Positions 50,399 through 63,902 of a stretch of DNA of 64,000 nt are shown here, one piece after another. The notes under the pieces were generated by a model that was not told where the DNA came from, did not search any database, and saw nothing but the letters and a program-made list of their open reading frames with translations. Source of the DNA: Pseudomonas massiliensis (lineage in GTDB: Bacteria; Pseudomonadota; Gammaproteobacteria; Pseudomonadales; Pseudomonadaceae). A program made the position numbers and the translations under genes. How positions within the stretch are numbered: position 1 is the stretch's first letter; each line of letters begins with the position of its first letter. The DNA is taken from positions 396,001-460,000 of the forward strand of contig NZ_CCYK01000004.1 of assembly GCF_000826105.1 (NCBI RefSeq), in the 5' to 3' direction.

Positions 50399-51448
50399 AT
50401 GGACATCAAGACAGCCCTCGGCCGTGTGGTCAGCCAGCTGGATCTCACTACCGATGAAATGCGCGTGGTCATGGGCCAGATCATGACCGGCCAATGCACC
50501 GAAGCCCAGATCGGCGCCTTCCTGATGGGTATGCGCATGAAAAGCGAAAGCATCGACGAGATCGTCGGTGCGGTATCGGCCATGCGCGAACTCGCCGGGC
50601 GAGTGGAGCTTCGCTCCCTGGACCGTGTGGTGGACATCGTCGGCACCGGGGGCGATGGCGCCAATATCTTCAACGTTTCCACCGCTGCGGCCCTGGTCGC
50701 CGCCGCCGCCGGATGCACCGTGGCCAAGCATGGCAACCGCGCGGTGTCCGGCAAGAGCGGCAGCGCCGACCTGCTCGAAGCGGCCGGGGTGTACCTGAAC
50801 CTGACGCCTGCGCAGGTCGGGCGCTGCATCGACAGCATCGGTATCGGCTTCATGTTCGCCCAGGCGCATCACGGCGCCATGAAGCACGCCGCGGGGCCGC
50901 GTCGGGACCTGGGGTTGCGTACCCTGTTCAACATGATCGGGCCGCTGACCAATCCGGCAGGCGTGCTGCACCAGGTGGTGGGGGTGTTCAACCCGGCGTT
51001 GTGCCGGCCCCTGGCCCAGGTGTTGCTCCGTCTGGGCAGCAAGCACGTGCTGGTGGTGCATTCCCGGGACGGGCTGGATGAGTTCAGCCTGGCGGCACCC
51101 ACGACGGTAGCCGAATTGAAGAACGGCGAAGTGCTGGAGTACAGCATCGAGCCGGAAGACCTGGGCGTGCGCAGCCAGAGCCTGCATGGGCTGACCGTGG
51201 AAAGCCCCCAGGCTTCCCTGGCGTTGATCCAGGATGCGCTGGGCCGCCGCCGCACGGAAAACGGCCGCAAGGCGGCGGAAATGATCATGCTGAACGCAGG
51301 CGCGGCGCTCTATGCCGCGGACCACGCCAGCAGCCTCAAAGACGGCGTGGCCTTGGCCAGCGACGCCCTGCATACCGGGCTGGCCCGGGAAAAGCTCGAA
51401 GAGCTCGGCGCCTTCACGGCGGTATTCAAACAGGAGAACGAAGCATGA
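50399..51448 (+). CDS. trpD: Anthranilate phosphoribosyltransferase
   Basis: A 349-residue enzyme that joins anthranilate to PRPP. The PRPP-binding GTGGDG is in [18 protein letters not shown], followed by [19 protein letters not shown] and the anthranilate-site [20 protein letters not shown]. It overlaps trpC by 4 bp. Confidence 0.97.
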   Translation: MDIKTALGRVVSQLDLTTDEMRVVMGQIMTGQCTEAQIGAFLMGMRMKSESIDEIVGAVSAMRELAGRVELRSLDRVVDIVGTGGDGANIFNVSTAAALVAAAAGCTVAKHGNRAVSGKSGSADLLEAAGVYLNLTPAQVGRCIDSIGIGFMFAQAHHGAMKHAAGPRRDLGLRTLFNMIGPLTNPAGVLHQVVGVFNPALCRPLAQVLLRLGSKHVLVVHSRDGLDEFSLAAPTTVAELKNGEVLEYSIEPEDLGVRSQSLHGLTVESPQASLALIQDALGRRRTENGRKAAEMIMLNAGAALYAADHASSLKDGVALASDALHTGLAREKLEELGAFTAVFKQENEA

Positions 51449-52251
51449 GCGTGCCCACGGTGCTGGAACGAATCCTCACGCGCAAAGCCGAGGAAGTGGC
51501 TGAACGCAAGGCGCGCCTGAGCCTGGCCGAGCAGCAGGCCGCCGCGCGCGAGGCCGCGCCGACACGCGGCTTCGCCCAGGCGATGCTGGCGCAGCGGGCG
51601 GCGAAGAAGCCGGCCGTGATCGCCGAGGTAAAAAAGGCCTCCCCGAGCAAGGGCGTGATCCGCGAAGCCTTCGATCCGGCGGAGATCGCGCGAAGCTATG
51701 CCGCGGGCGGCGCCACCTGCCTTTCGGTACTGACCGACGTGGACTTCTTCCAGGGCGCGGACCTCTACCTGCGTCAGGCACGCGAAGCCTGCTCGCTGCC
51801 GGTGATCCGCAAGGATTTCATGATCGACCCTTACCAGATCTACGAATCCCGTGCCCTGGGCGCGGACTGCGTTCTGCTGATCGTATCCGCGCTGTCCGAC
51901 GGGCAGATGAGCGAGCTCGACGCCGCCGCCAAGGATGCCGGCCTGGATGTGCTGGTGGAAGTGCATGACGGTGTCGAACTCGAGCGCGCCCTGGCGTGCC
52001 TGGACACGCCGCTGGTGGGAGTGAACAACCGCAACCTGCATACCTTCGAGGTCAGCCTGGAAACCACCCTGGACCTGCTGCCGAAGATTCCACGAGACCG
52101 TATGGTGGTGACTGAAAGCGGCATCCTCGGGCGGGCCGATGTCGAGCTCATGGAAATCAACGATGTGTATGGTTTCCTGGTTGGCGAGGCCTTCATGCGA
52201 GCCGAGCAGCCGGGCGATGAATTGGCCCGCTTGTTCTTCCCCCGTCGGTAA
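51445..52251 (+). CDS. trpC: Indole-3-glycerol phosphate synthase
   Basis: A 268-residue monofunctional TIM barrel. It has [63 protein letters not shown] and VTESGI. It forms indole-glycerol phosphate. The trpF domain that is fused in E. coli is absent, as usual for Pseudomonas. Confidence 0.97.
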   Translation: MSVPTVLERILTRKAEEVAERKARLSLAEQQAAAREAAPTRGFAQAMLAQRAAKKPAVIAEVKKASPSKGVIREAFDPAEIARSYAAGGATCLSVLTDVDFFQGADLYLRQAREACSLPVIRKDFMIDPYQIYESRALGADCVLLIVSALSDGQMSELDAAAKDAGLDVLVEVHDGVELERALACLDTPLVGVNNRNLHTFEVSLETTLDLLPKIPRDRMVVTESGILGRADVELMEINDVYGFLVGEAFMRAEQPGDELARLFFPRR

Positions 52252-52293
52252 CCCAGGAACGGCTGATAGCCGCTCGAAGCGGAGGCTTTGCCC

Positions 52294-53010
52294 ATGACAG
52301 TGGTACAACGGATGACCACGGAGGCAGGCTTGCAGGCGGAGCTCGCCTTGCTGGGCCAGGTCTGTGACGGCACGCGGGAGGATGGGGTGCTGTTCTGGCA
52401 GCCTACCGACCAGGCGCTGGTGATGCCGCGGCGCATGGCGCGGCTGCCTGCCTTCGCTCAGGGCGCGGTGGCGGCCGAGGACCAGGGCTGGCCGGTGCTG
52501 CTACGGGAAACGGGCGGCGAGCCGGTGCCGCAATCGGCGGCCACGGTGAATGTTGCCCTGGTGTACGCCGCGCCGCGCGCGGAAGGTGATCTCAACCGCC
52601 TGGAACGAGCCTATCTGCGCTTGTGCGAGCCGCTCTGTGACTTGCTGACACGCCTCGGCGGTCAGGCCAGCCTTGGCGAGGTGCCCGGCGCTTTCTGCGA
52701 TGGGCGCTATAACGTCAATCTCGATGGCCGCAAGTGGGTAGGCACGGCCCAGCGCTGGCGCCAGTCGCGGCACTGGGGCGGCCCGGTGGTACTGGTGCAT
52801 GGCGCGTTGTTGATGAGCGACCAGCGCCAAGCCATGATCGATGTCGTCAATGCGTTCAATCAAGGAGCGGAGCTACCCCAGCGGTGCCAGGCAGGCAGCC
52901 ATCTGGCCTTCGCTGAGCGATTCCCTGGGGTGGATGCGTTCTTGCCGCTGTCCAAGGCTCTGGAAGAAGAGTTGGCCGCCGTACGACGACTGCATCAGCG
53001 TGTGCCGTAG
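52294..53010 (+). CDS. Lipoate-protein ligase A family protein
   Basis: A 238-residue protein of the biotin/lipoate ligase fold. The lysine loop [19 protein letters not shown] resembles the GSYNLxVDGRKIxGxAQ motif of LplA. The start at 52294 follows a good GGAGG ribosome site. It lacks the small C-terminal domain of full LplA. No lipoyl-domain enzyme is encoded nearby. It could be a lipoyl or octanoyl transferase, or act on another carrier. Its end overlaps the convergent vfr/crp gene by 16 bp. Confidence 0.75.
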   Translation: MTVVQRMTTEAGLQAELALLGQVCDGTREDGVLFWQPTDQALVMPRRMARLPAFAQGAVAAEDQGWPVLLRETGGEPVPQSAATVNVALVYAAPRAEGDLNRLERAYLRLCEPLCDLLTRLGGQASLGEVPGAFCDGRYNVNLDGRKWVGTAQRWRQSRHWGGPVVLVHGALLMSDQRQAMIDVVNAFNQGAELPQRCQAGSHLAFAERFPGVDAFLPLSKALEEELAAVRRLHQRVP

Positions 53011-53633
53011 ACCACCATGGTCTTGCCCTTGACGTGAATCAGCTGGCGCTCCTCCAGGTCCTTCAGCACGCGGCCGACCATTTCCCGGGAACAGCCAACG
53101 ATGCGGCCGATTTCCTGGCGCGTAACCTTGATCTGCATGCCATCAGGGTGGGTCATGGCATCGGGTTCCTTGCACAGGTCAGTGAGGCAGCGCGCCACTC
53201 GCCCGGTCACATCATGGAACGCCAGGTCGCCAACCTTGCGGGTGGTTCGCCGCAGGCGATAGGCCATCTGCGTGCTCAGGCTGTAGAGGATCTCCGGTTC
53301 CAGCCGAACCAGTTCCCGAACCTTGGCATAACCGATCTCGGCCACTTCGCATTCTGTCTTGGCGCGTACCCAGGCGTTGCGCTCACCTTCCATATGGGGT
53401 GGGTCGAACAGCCCCAGCTCACCGAAGAAATCGCCCTGGTTAAGGTAGGCGATCACCATTTCACGACCGTCGCTATCTTCAATGAGGATAGTGACCGACC
53501 CCTTGAGGATGTATGAAAGAACGGTGGACTTGTCGCCTGCGCAAATGATGTTGCTCTTGGCGGCATAGCGGCGCCGCTGGCTATGGGCCAAAAGCTTGTC
53601 GAGATGGGTGATCTTGGTGGCTGACGCGACCAT
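52995..53633 (-). CDS. vfr: cAMP receptor protein, Vfr/Crp type
   Basis: A 212-residue CRP-family regulator. The cyclic-nucleotide domain has [28 protein letters not shown] and [14 protein letters not shown], and the C-terminal helix-turn-helix has [21 protein letters not shown]. Close to P. aeruginosa Vfr and P. putida Crp. The ATG at 53633 ([11 protein letters not shown]) is preferred to the upstream TTG. It is a global cAMP-dependent regulator. I did not find a convincing CRP site in its own upstream region. Confidence 0.95.
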   Translation of the reverse strand: MVASATKITHLDKLLAHSQRRRYAAKSNIICAGDKSTVLSYILKGSVTILIEDSDGREMVIAYLNQGDFFGELGLFDPPHMEGERNAWVRAKTECEVAEIGYAKVRELVRLEPEILYSLSTQMAYRLRRTTRKVGDLAFHDVTGRVARCLTDLCKEPDAMTHPDGMQIKVTRQEIGRIVGCSREMVGRVLKDLEERQLIHVKGKTMVVYGTR

Positions 53634-53820
53634 GGGCAAGGTTCCGGTACAGATCGACGATAAAGTGCGGTGAGGATTGCCATCAATTTGGCGTCAGCTT
53701 AACAGCACTTCCTATGTATCGCGATATCTACCGATAACTTGAGACAAGTCTCATTTTCGAGCCGGATTCCCCGCCGAACGGCTGTGCTAAGCTGGCGCCC
53801 TTTTCACGGGAGAGCCAGTT

Positions 53821-54264
53821 ATGAAGGCACGTATTCAGTGGGCCGGTGGCGCCATGTTCATTGGCGAGTCGGGCAGTGGTCATGCAGTGGTCATGGATGG
53901 CGCCCCCGAGAGCGGTGGACGCAACCTGGGCGTGCGGCCCATGGAGATGGTGCTGATCGGCCTTGGCGGTTGCAGCAGCTTCGATGTGGTGGCCATTCTG
54001 AAAAAAGCGCGCCAGCCGGTTGAGCGTTGTGAGGCTTTCCTGGAGGCCGAGCGCGCCGAGGAAGATCCCAAGGTATTCACCCGCATCCACCTGCGCTTCG
54101 TGGTGGAAGGGCGCGGCCTGAAAGAATCCCACGTCAAGCGTGCCGTGGAACTCTCCGCCGAGAAGTATTGCTCGGCGTCCATCATGCTGGGCCGCGGCGG
54201 TGTGCATATCACTCACGAGTACGAGATCGTCGAGCTGGGCGCCGCCGACATCCAGGCATCATAA
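53821..54264 (+). CDS. OsmC family protein
   Basis: A 147-residue OsmC/YhfA-like protein. It carries two conserved Cys, in LGGCSSFDVVAIL and EKYCSASIML, as in peroxide-reducing OsmC enzymes. The start has GGGAGAG upstream. Gene order crp-osmC-speD is conserved in Pseudomonas. It likely acts in organic hydroperoxide defence, though YhfA-type members are less certain. Confidence 0.93.
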   Translation: MKARIQWAGGAMFIGESGSGHAVVMDGAPESGGRNLGVRPMEMVLIGLGGCSSFDVVAILKKARQPVERCEAFLEAERAEEDPKVFTRIHLRFVVEGRGLKESHVKRAVELSAEKYCSASIMLGRGGVHITHEYEIVELGAADIQAS

Positions 54265-54317
54265 AAGCGCTTCATACTCTGGCGCAGGGTGGCGCGGGTC
54301 TGCATAATGCGCCACTT

Positions 54318-54337
54318 TTTCAAGGCCGACCTTGAAA
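54318..54337 (+). promoter_or_regulatory. Leader hairpin upstream of speD
   Basis: TTTCAAGG (54318-54325) and CCTTGAAA (54330-54337) form a perfect 8-bp stem with loop CCGA, about 135 bp before the speD start and just after a possible -10 box (CATAAT, 54303-54308). It could belong to an untranslated leader or end osmC transcription. Nothing else is clear in this 206-bp gap. Confidence 0.35.
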
Positions 54338-54470
54338 CCGGGAAGCCGGGCTAGACAACCAAAATCGCCATTGCGAAGAGGTGTAAACCGTCCTACGCAG
54401 ACGCCACCTGGCGCCTGACGGGCATGCTTGATCACGCGGCGTGGCCGCATTCAAAGAGAGTTTTCAGACG

Positions 54471-55262
54471 GTGAAAAGCAAACTCAAGCTCCATGGGTTC
54501 AACAACCTGACCAAGACCTTGAGCTTCAACATCTACGACATCTGCTACGCGCAGACGCCGCAGGATCAGCAAGCCTACGTCGAGTACATCAACCAGGAAT
54601 ACGACGCGGCTCGGCTGACCCAGATCCTCACGGACGTCGTGGATATCATTGGTGCCAATATCCTGAACATCGCGCGTCAGGACTATGAACCGCAGGGCGC
54701 CAGCGTGACCATCCTCATTTCCGAACAGCCCGTTACCCCCACCGACAGCCAGATCGAAGAATCGCCTGGGCCGTTGCCGGACACCATCCTGGCTCATCTG
54801 GACAAGAGCCATATCACGGTACATACCTATCCTGAAATCCATCCGGACGATGGCATCGCGACCTTCCGCGTGGACATCGACGTGTCGACCTGCGGCGTGA
54901 TCTCGCCGCTCAAGGCGTTGAACTACCTGATTCACCAGTTCGATTCGGACATCGTGACCGTGGATTACCGCGTGCGGGGCTTCACCCGGGATATCGAGGG
55001 GCGCAAGCATTTCATCGACCACGAGATCAATTCGATCCAGAACTACCTTTCCGAGGACACACGCGGCGCCTACCAGATGGTGGACGTGAACGTGTACCAG
55101 GACAACCTCTTCCACACCAAGATGTTGCTCAAGGAGTTCGAGCTGGACAATTACCTCTTCGGGGACGCCACCAGCAACCTCTCTGCCGAGCAGCGTGCCC
55201 AGGTGACCGAGCGCGTCAAGCACGAGATGCTGGAAATCTTCTACGGCCGTAACGTCGGCTGA
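54471..55262 (+). CDS. speD: S-adenosylmethionine decarboxylase proenzyme
   Basis: A 263-residue enzyme that makes decarboxylated SAM for spermidine synthesis. It self-cleaves at the Ser in [12 protein letters not shown] to make the pyruvoyl group. The substrate-binding [15 protein letters not shown] is present. It is the E. coli-type, single long proenzyme. The start is a GTG at 54471 ([15 protein letters not shown]), the family start; the frame opens 30 bases earlier. Confidence 0.95.
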   Translation: MKSKLKLHGFNNLTKTLSFNIYDICYAQTPQDQQAYVEYINQEYDAARLTQILTDVVDIIGANILNIARQDYEPQGASVTILISEQPVTPTDSQIEESPGPLPDTILAHLDKSHITVHTYPEIHPDDGIATFRVDIDVSTCGVISPLKALNYLIHQFDSDIVTVDYRVRGFTRDIEGRKHFIDHEINSIQNYLSEDTRGAYQMVDVNVYQDNLFHTKMLLKEFELDNYLFGDATSNLSAEQRAQVTERVKHEMLEIFYGRNVG

Positions 55263-55270
55263 CCTGTAAG

Positions 55271-55295
55271 GCCCGTGGCCGGCGCGGTCACGGGC
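55271..55295 (+). terminator. Terminator after speD
   Basis: GCCCGTGGCC (55271-55280) pairs with GGTCACGGGC (55286-55295), ten bp with one G-U and a 5-base loop, directly after speD and between two convergent genes. It probably also ends coq7 transcription. Confidence 0.7.
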
Positions 55296-55326
55296 TTGTC
55301 GCAAGGGGCAGAGGCATCGCCTTGCC

Positions 55327-55974
55327 TTATACGCGATAGGTGCTCTTGGTCATCACCTTGGCCATCAGGCTCATGCCAAGCTTGACCGGCAGCGGGAAGC
55401 GCACGCCTCCGGCATCCAGGGCCGCCTGGGCGTGGTGGGCTTCGTCGGTGCGCATCTGTTCCAGGATCGCCCTAGATTTCTGATCCTCCACGGGCAGCTT
55501 GTCCAGATGCTCATCCAGATGCTTGCACACCTGCTGTTCCGTAGCCGCCACGAAACCCAGGCTGACTTTGTCGCTGATCAGCCCCGCCAGGGCGCCCATG
55601 CCAAAGGACATGCCATAGAACAAGGGGTTGAGTACGCTCGGCCGACTTCCCAGCTGGCGGATGCGCTGTTCGCACCAGGCCAGATGATCCACTTCTTCGT
55701 TGGCCGAATGCTCCATCGCATGGCGGATGTCCTCACGGCGTGCGGTAAGGGCCTGCCCTTGATAAAGCGCCTGGGCGCAGACCTCGCCGGTATGGTTGAC
55801 CCGCATCAGGCCCGCCACGTGCTTGCTCTCGGCTTCGCCCAGGGCGACGTCCGGTTGTACCAGGGCCGGAGAAGGGCGCGAGGGCTGGCCGCTGAAGGGC
55901 AGCAGCGTGCGCGCGGCGTTGTCGGCCTGCAGCAGTAGCCGGTCGAGGGCGGTGTAGTGTCTTTCGTTTGCCAC
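55327..55974 (-). CDS. coq7: 2-polyprenyl-3-methyl-6-methoxy-1,4-benzoquinone monooxygenase Coq7
   Basis: A 215-residue di-iron hydroxylase of ubiquinone synthesis. It has iron-ligand motifs [13 protein letters not shown] (Glu), [12 protein letters not shown] (ExxH) and [10 protein letters not shown] (ExxH). The start is a GTG at 55974 ([13 protein letters not shown]) with GGAGG five bases upstream; the frame extends further without support. Convergent with speD. Confidence 0.95.
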   Translation of the reverse strand: MANERHYTALDRLLLQADNAARTLLPFSGQPSRPSPALVQPDVALGEAESKHVAGLMRVNHTGEVCAQALYQGQALTARREDIRHAMEHSANEEVDHLAWCEQRIRQLGSRPSVLNPLFYGMSFGMGALAGLISDKVSLGFVAATEQQVCKHLDEHLDKLPVEDQKSRAILEQMRTDEAHHAQAALDAGGVRFPLPVKLGMSLMAKVMTKSTYRV

Positions 55975-56029
55975 GGATGCCTCCGGTGAAAAGGGGTAGA
56001 CGGGCGTGCCTCGGTACGAACCCTGGCTT

Positions 56030-56368
56030 TCAGCCCGGCGGCCAGTGCATCTGACGCTGGCCCAGGACATGCAGGTGAATGTGATAGACCGTTTGGCCAC
56101 CCATTTCATTGCAGTTCATGACCACGCGGAAACCGTCCTCGCAGCCCAGCTCCTTGGCCAGCCGCTGGGCGGTGAACAGAATATGCCCAGCCAGGGGCTT
56201 GTCCTCTTCGGTAAGGTCGGCCAGGGTGCGAATGCACTTCTTCGGCACTACCAGGAAATGCACCGGGGCTTGGGGTGCAATGTCGTGGAAGGCGATGACC
56301 TGGTCATCTTCATAGATGATGTTGGCGGGGATTTCCCGCCGGATGATTTTATCGAACAACGTATCCAC
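56030..56368 (-). CDS. HIT-family hydrolase (HinT-like)
   Basis: A 112-residue histidine triad protein. The motif HIHLHVLG near the C-terminus has the alternating His of the HIT site, and [23 protein letters not shown] is typical of bacterial HinT. The GTG at 56368 follows AGGGAGA. HinT enzymes hydrolyse phosphoramidates such as AMP-Lys. Lies 55 bp upstream of coq7 in the same direction. Confidence 0.93.
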   Translation of the reverse strand: MDTLFDKIIRREIPANIIYEDDQVIAFHDIAPQAPVHFLVVPKKCIRTLADLTEEDKPLAGHILFTAQRLAKELGCEDGFRVVMNCNEMGGQTVYHIHLHVLGQRQMHWPPG

Positions 56369-56438
56369 AGTGGTTCTCCCTGTCGTCGTGCCCTTCAGTG
56401 TACTCAAGCGAACGGCCTCGCGCCCACTTCCCGTGCCG

Positions 56439-57212
56439 TCACGGGCGGGTATAACGAGCCAATGCCGCTGCCGCCGCCTTGCGCACCAGCCAGCGAGGGG
56501 CCATCCGGGCCGCCCGGGACAGCCAGCGCACCCGCCAGCCGGGCACGATCAGTGCCTGGTCCCGCTCCAGGGCAAGCACGGCCTGGCGGGCCACTTCCTC
56601 GGCACGCAGGGGCAGTCGGCTACGAGCCAGGGCGGAGGGCATGCCTGCGGATTTGAGAAGCGGGCCTGGACATAGCACGCTGACCTTGACGCCGCTTTGC
56701 CTGAGTTCTTCGCGCAGGCCTTCGGAAAGGTGCAGTACATAGGCTTTGCTGGCCGCGTAGCTACTGATCCAGGGGCCGGGCTGGAAAGCGGCCAGCGAGG
56801 CCACGTTGAGAATCTGCCCTCCACCCTGTACCGCCATGCTGTTGCCGATGGCATGGCACAGGCGGGTCAGGGCCAGCATGTTCAGCTCAATGATATCCTG
56901 TTCGCGGAGCCAGTCCTGGGCGAGAAAGTGGCCTTGCGAATGTAGGGCCGCGCAATTGACCAGCAGGTCGATACGCTTGCCGCTTTCTTCCAGTTCGAGC
57001 AGGAAGCCCGTAAGGCGAAGCGGCTCGCTGAGATCGCAGGCGCGAAACAGCACCTCTACGCCAAAGCGTTGCGTGAATTCGATGGCGATAGGCTCGAGGT
57101 CGTCCCGGTAGCGGGCGACCAGCAGCAGATTGCGGCCCCGTCGCGCCAGGGCCTCGGCCAGCGCCAGGCCAAGGCCGCTGCTGGCGCCAGTCACGAGGGC
57201 ATAGGAAGGCAT
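56439..57212 (-). CDS. Short-chain dehydrogenase/reductase
   Basis: A 257-residue SDR. Cofactor site TGASSGLG (about 9-16), the Ser of NVASLAAFQPG and the Tyr/Lys pair SYAASKAYV are intact. It resembles the SDR conserved beside HIT/coq7 in Pseudomonas (PA0658-like). Substrate unknown. The ATG at 57212 is preferred to the GTG 15 bases upstream. Confidence 0.9.
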   Translation of the reverse strand: MPSYALVTGASSGLGLALAEALARRGRNLLLVARYRDDLEPIAIEFTQRFGVEVLFRACDLSEPLRLTGFLLELEESGKRIDLLVNCAALHSQGHFLAQDWLREQDIIELNMLALTRLCHAIGNSMAVQGGGQILNVASLAAFQPGPWISSYAASKAYVLHLSEGLREELRQSGVKVSVLCPGPLLKSAGMPSALARSRLPLRAEEVARQAVLALERDQALIVPGWRVRWLSRAARMAPRWLVRKAAAAALARYTRP

Positions 57213-57270
57213 AGGGTATCGGCACACATAAACATGAATGCCGGCAGTTTAACGGTATGTAGCGGTGGGC

Positions 57271-57744
57271 TCAAAGCCTCTGGGCCAGCAGTTGCTCGCC
57301 CAGGGTCTGCCCTATGGAAAAGCTTAGTAGCAGGATCACGACCAGGGAACAGCCAAGCAGAGCAAGCTCCGCCCGCGTGGCGGGTGGTGGTACGGGGCCA
57401 TGTTTATTGGCCTGCTTGTGGCCTGGCCAGACCAATAGCATAAGGTCGAATGCCAGGCCCACGAACGGGATCAGCCGAACTGGCACTGCCCACCATTCCC
57501 AGCCGAAATCCTGCAGGCGACGGCGGGCAAGAATGCAATTTATCACGATGAAGGGCAGTGCGTAGGGCAGTGCCGCCATCATTGACCAGTGCAGCAACTC
57601 GTCCTTGATACCCCACAACAAAAGTACGGGTATCACGGCAATGGCCGATGTCCAGGAAAGGTAACGGAGTCGGTTGATACGGCCCGTCAGGGCTAGAAGC
57701 CGGACGGGCGCATGGGAGGTCGAAGGGGGCGCGACGTTCGTCAT
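57271..57744 (-). CDS. DUF805 family membrane protein
   Basis: A 157-residue inner-membrane protein with about four hydrophobic segments. It starts with a hydrophilic stretch and TGRINRLRYLSWT, the DUF805 signature, then carries RRRLQDFGWEWWAVP. Ribosome site AAAGGAA upstream. Function unknown. Confidence 0.85.
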   Translation of the reverse strand: MTNVAPPSTSHAPVRLLALTGRINRLRYLSWTSAIAVIPVLLLWGIKDELLHWSMMAALPYALPFIVINCILARRRLQDFGWEWWAVPVRLIPFVGLAFDLMLLVWPGHKQANKHGPVPPPATRAELALLGCSLVVILLLSFSIGQTLGEQLLAQRL

Positions 57745-57830
57745 ACAGACAATTCCTTTTAGGTCTGAAATGGCCGCGCACTATAGGGGCTTCGCGTTTA
57801 TCCTGCAGGCTCGAAGGGTTTCCGGGTTTT

Positions 57831-58256
57831 TCAGAACGGCTTGATCACCACCAGCACGACGATTACCAGCAACAGCACCACCGGGATCTCATTGAACCAG
57901 CGATAGAATTTGTGGCTATGGCGGTTCTCGTTGCGCTCGAAGCGTTTACGGTGAGCGCCACAGACATGGTGGTAGCCGATCAGCAGCACGACCAGCAGTG
58001 CCTTGGCATGCAGCCAGCCCATTTGCAGCCAGCTGGGGTTCAGGTACACCAGCCAGGCGCCGAAGATCAGGGTGAGCAGCATCGAAGGGGTCATGATGCC
58101 GCGGTAGAGCTTGCGCTCCATGATCACGAAACGCTCCCGGCTGGGGGTGTCTTCGCTCATGGCGTGATACACGAACAGGCGTGGCAGGTAGAACAGTGCG
58201 GCGAACCAGCACACCAGCGCCACGATGTGCAGCGCTTTGATCCAGAGATAGAGCAT
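57831..58256 (-). CDS. hemJ: Protoporphyrinogen IX oxidase HemJ
   Basis: A 141-residue four-helix membrane protein. It has the HemJ N-terminus MLYLWIKALHIVALVCWFAA LFYLPRLFVYHA and the conserved MERKLYRGIMTPSM. It performs the six-electron oxidation of protoporphyrinogen in bacteria that lack HemG/HemY. The ATG at 58256 matches family length. Divergent from argC (about 137 bp). Confidence 0.94.
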   Translation of the reverse strand: MLYLWIKALHIVALVCWFAALFYLPRLFVYHAMSEDTPSRERFVIMERKLYRGIMTPSMLLTLIFGAWLVYLNPSWLQMGWLHAKALLVVLLIGYHHVCGAHRKRFERNENRHSHKFYRWFNEIPVVLLLVIVVLVVIKPF

Positions 58257-58393
58257 GAGTCGGCTTCCCACGGTTTAGGACGCTGCGATAGTAGAGCGCC
58301 GCGGCCGACACGTCACCTTGGCAGTTGTGGCGCGGGTTGCGCGCCCCTATCATCGGATCTTTTCCACGTGGTGCGCTCAAGGCGGGTATGTAC

Positions 58394-59428
58394 ATGGTCA
58401 AGGTCGGAATCGTTGGTGGCACCGGTTACACCGGTGTCGAGCTGTTGCGCTTGCTGGCGCAGCATCCCCAGGTGGAAGTGGCGATCATCACGTCCCGATC
58501 CGAAGCTGGCGTCTGCGTGGCCGACATGTACCCGAACCTGCGCGGCCACTATGACCAGCTCAAGTTCAGCGTGCCGGACACCGTGGCCCTGGGTGCTTGC
58601 GACGTCGTGTTCTTCGCCACGCCCCATGGCGTGGCCCACGCCCTGGCCGGGGAACTGCTGGCCGCAGGCACCCGGGTCATCGACCTTTCCGCTGATTTCC
58701 GCCTGGCGGACGCGGACGAATGGGCGCGCTGGTACAACCAGCCCCATGGCGCGCCCGGCCTGCTGGACGAGGCCGTGTATGGTCTGCCAGAGGTGAACCG
58801 CGAGCGCATCCGTGCGGCGCGTCTGATCGCGGTGCCAGGCTGCTACCCCACCGCGACCCAGTTGGGTTTGCTGCCCCTGCTGGAAAATGGCCTGGCCGAT
58901 CCGGCGAGGCTGATCGCCGACTGCAAGTCGGGCGTCAGCGGCGCCGGGCGCGGCGCGAGTGTCGGCTCGCTGTTCTGTGAGGCAGGTGAAAGCATGAAGG
59001 CCTATGCGGTGAAGGGGCATCGGCACCTTCCCGAAATCACCCAGGGCCTGCGCCGTGCAGCCGGTGGCGAAGTGGGGCTGACCTTCGTGCCGCACCTTAC
59101 GCCGATGATCCGCGGCATTCATGCCACCCTTTATGCCACGGTCGTGGATCGCTCGGTGGACCTGCAAGCCTTGTACGAGCAGCGCTATGCCGATGAGCCC
59201 TTCGTGGATGTGATGCCAGCCGGCAGTCATCCGGAAACCCGTTCCGTGCGCGGCGCCAACGTGTGCCGAATCGCCGTGCACCGTCCGCAGGCAGGGGATC
59301 TGGTGGTGGTGCTTTCCGTGATCGATAACCTGGTCAAGGGGGCTTCGGGCCAGGCCGTGCAGAACCTGAACATCATGTTCGGGCTGGATGAGCGTATGGG
59401 GCTGGCCCACGCCGGCCTGATGCCTTGA
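58394..59428 (+). CDS. argC: N-acetyl-gamma-glutamyl-phosphate reductase
   Basis: A 344-residue arginine-pathway enzyme. NADP-binding [14 protein letters not shown] at the start, the catalytic Cys in [12 protein letters not shown], and the C-terminal [20 protein letters not shown] are present. A second in-frame ATG lies 6 bases upstream at 58388; 58394 (MVKVGIVGG) is the usual start. Confidence 0.97.
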   Translation: MVKVGIVGGTGYTGVELLRLLAQHPQVEVAIITSRSEAGVCVADMYPNLRGHYDQLKFSVPDTVALGACDVVFFATPHGVAHALAGELLAAGTRVIDLSADFRLADADEWARWYNQPHGAPGLLDEAVYGLPEVNRERIRAARLIAVPGCYPTATQLGLLPLLENGLADPARLIADCKSGVSGAGRGASVGSLFCEAGESMKAYAVKGHRHLPEITQGLRRAAGGEVGLTFVPHLTPMIRGIHATLYATVVDRSVDLQALYEQRYADEPFVDVMPAGSHPETRSVRGANVCRIAVHRPQAGDLVVVLSVIDNLVKGASGQAVQNLNIMFGLDERMGLAHAGLMP

Positions 59429-59550
59429 GGCCCTGAGCCGGTAAAGACGGCGGGGAGCGCGGTTACCCGGGCAATTGTTGACCATTTTGCTCGGGGAAGC
59501 GGATAATGTATCCATTCCGCATCAGGTTCGGCTTGCGCCGGGAGAGTCAA

Positions 59551-59901
59551 ATGAGTGTCGAAACCTTCACCCCCACGGTATTGCAGTTCACTCAGGGTGC
59601 CGCCCACAAGGTGAAGACCCTGGTCGATGAAGAGGGCAATGACCGCCTCAAGCTTCGTGTATTCGTTACCGGTGGTGGGTGCTCGGGCTTCCAGTACGGC
59701 TTCACCTTCGATGAAGAAATCGCCGAAGATGACACCATCGTCGAGCGCGAAGGGGTGAGCCTGGTGGTCGATCCAATGAGCTTCCAGTATCTGGCGGGCG
59801 CTGAAGTGGACTACCAGGAAGGCCTGGAAGGGTCTCGCTTCGTGATCAACAACCCCAACGCCAGCACCACCTGCGGTTGCGGCCAGTCATTCTCGATCTG
59901 A
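59551..59901 (+). CDS. erpA: Iron-sulfur cluster insertion protein ErpA
   Basis: A 116-residue A-type carrier. The three cluster-binding Cys lie in GGGCSGFQY and TTCGCGQSF. It delivers Fe-S clusters to targets such as the isoprenoid enzymes. The ATG at 59551 has GGAGAG upstream. Followed by a strong terminator. Confidence 0.97.
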   Translation: MSVETFTPTVLQFTQGAAHKVKTLVDEEGNDRLKLRVFVTGGGCSGFQYGFTFDEEIAEDDTIVEREGVSLVVDPMSFQYLAGAEVDYQEGLEGSRFVINNPNASTTCGCGQSFSI

Positions 59902-59918
59902 ATCCGCCGCACCCGGAG

Positions 59919-59941
59919 CGCCGCGCCTAGCGCGGCGTTTT
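59919..59941 (+). terminator. Intrinsic terminator of erpA
   Basis: CGCCGCGC (59919-59926), loop CTA, GCGCGGCG (59930-59937), then TTTT. Sits between convergent erpA and anmK. Confidence 0.85.
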
Positions 59942-59944
59942 CGT

Positions 59945-62468
<2,524 letters not shown>

Positions 62469-62685
62469 AGATTTAGGCTTAAAAAATGAGAATGAAAATG
62501 AATTGGAAAAGATGAATGACATGATGAATATGAAATAACTGCCTAAAATATAACCAATTCACTGCCGAGGCAAGCTTTCCCAGACGCTTTCAGACCTGGG
62601 CTGAGTCACATCACCGAGCGGCTTGGGTTTGGCGTGACGATCTTGTATGTTGGGCGTTTTTGAATTGCAGCCTTTGGGTCGTTAT

Positions 62686-63885
62686 ATGAACTCTGTCGAG
62701 GAGCAGCTCGCGCTCATCAAGCGCGGCGCGGAAGAGGTACTGGTCGAAGCCGAGCTGGTGGAGAAGCTCAAGCGTGGGCAGCCGTTGCGTATCAAGGCCG
62801 GGTTCGACCCGACCGCGCCAGACCTGCACCTGGGTCATACGGTGCTGATCAACAAGCTGCGGCAATTCCAGGATCTGGGGCATCAGGTCATTTTCCTGAT
62901 CGGCGACTTCACCGGAATGATCGGGGACCCAAGCGGCAAGAGCGCGACCCGTCCGCCGCTGACGCGTGAGCAAGTGCTTGAGAATGCCGAAACCTATAAG
63001 AGCCAGGTGTTCAAGATTCTCGACCCTGCGCGGACCGAGGTCGCCTTCAACTCGTCCTGGCTGGACAAGCTGGGCCCCGCCGATTTTATCCGCCTGGCCT
63101 CACAGTACACCGTTGCCCGTATGCTGGAGCGTGACGATTTCCACAAGCGCTACAGCACCAGCCAGCCCATTGCGATCCATGAGTTCCTTTACCCCTTGGT
63201 GCAAGGCTATGACTCGGTCGCGTTGAAGGCCGATGTAGAGCTGGGTGGTACGGACCAGAAATTCAATCTGCTCATGGGGCGTGAACTGCAGCGCGGATAT
63301 GGGCAGGAGCCCCAGAGCATCGTCACCATGCCTCTGCTCGAAGGGCTGGATGGCGTAAAGAAGATGTCGAAGTCGCTGGGCAACTATATAGGCATCCAGG
63401 AAGCCCCGGGCGTGATGTACAGCAAGCTGCTGTCTGTGCCGGATACCCTGATGTGGCGCTATTTCGAGCTGCTGAGCTTCCGCTCCATGGCCGAGATCGA
63501 GCAGTTCAAGGCCGACGTGGCCGCTGGCGCCAATCCACGGGACATCAAGATCAAGCTGGCTGAGGAAATCATCGCTCGCTTCCACGGGGAGGAAGCGGCT
63601 GCCAACGCCCACCGTGGCGCTGGCAACCGTATGAAGGATGGCGAACTGCCGGAGGATCTTCCGGAGGTCCTCCTGACGGCAGGGGAGGCTATGCCGGTCG
63701 CGGCCGTGCTGAATCAGGCGGGCCTGGTCAAGAATGCCGCCGCCGCGCGTGATCTGCTAAGTGCTGGCAGCGTTCGCATCGATGGGCAGGTAGTAGACCG
63801 TACCTTCGTGTTCGAGCTGGGTGCGACCCACGTCTGCCAGGCAGGCAAGAAGGCCTTTGCGCGCATCACCCTCAGCGCTGATTAA
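62686..63885 (+). CDS. tyrS: Tyrosyl-tRNA synthetase, TyrZ-type
   Basis: A 399-residue class I tRNA synthetase. Signatures HLGH (in [12 protein letters not shown]) and KMSKS (in [13 protein letters not shown]), with a C-terminal S4-like RNA-binding domain. The KMSKS form marks the TyrZ clade; the E. coli TyrS clade has KFGKT. In P. aeruginosa the orthologue at this place, upstream of an rRNA operon, is called tyrZ. The ATG at 62686 gives the family length. Divergent from the M23 gene. Confidence 0.96.
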   Translation: MNSVEEQLALIKRGAEEVLVEAELVEKLKRGQPLRIKAGFDPTAPDLHLGHTVLINKLRQFQDLGHQVIFLIGDFTGMIGDPSGKSATRPPLTREQVLENAETYKSQVFKILDPARTEVAFNSSWLDKLGPADFIRLASQYTVARMLERDDFHKRYSTSQPIAIHEFLYPLVQGYDSVALKADVELGGTDQKFNLLMGRELQRGYGQEPQSIVTMPLLEGLDGVKKMSKSLGNYIGIQEAPGVMYSKLLSVPDTLMWRYFELLSFRSMAEIEQFKADVAAGANPRDIKIKLAEEIIARFHGEEAAANAHRGAGNRMKDGELPEDLPEVLLTAGEAMPVAAVLNQAGLVKNAAAARDLLSAGSVRIDGQVVDRTFVFELGATHVCQAGKKAFARITLSAD

Positions 63886-63902
63886 GTTTATTCAAATAAG
63901 TG

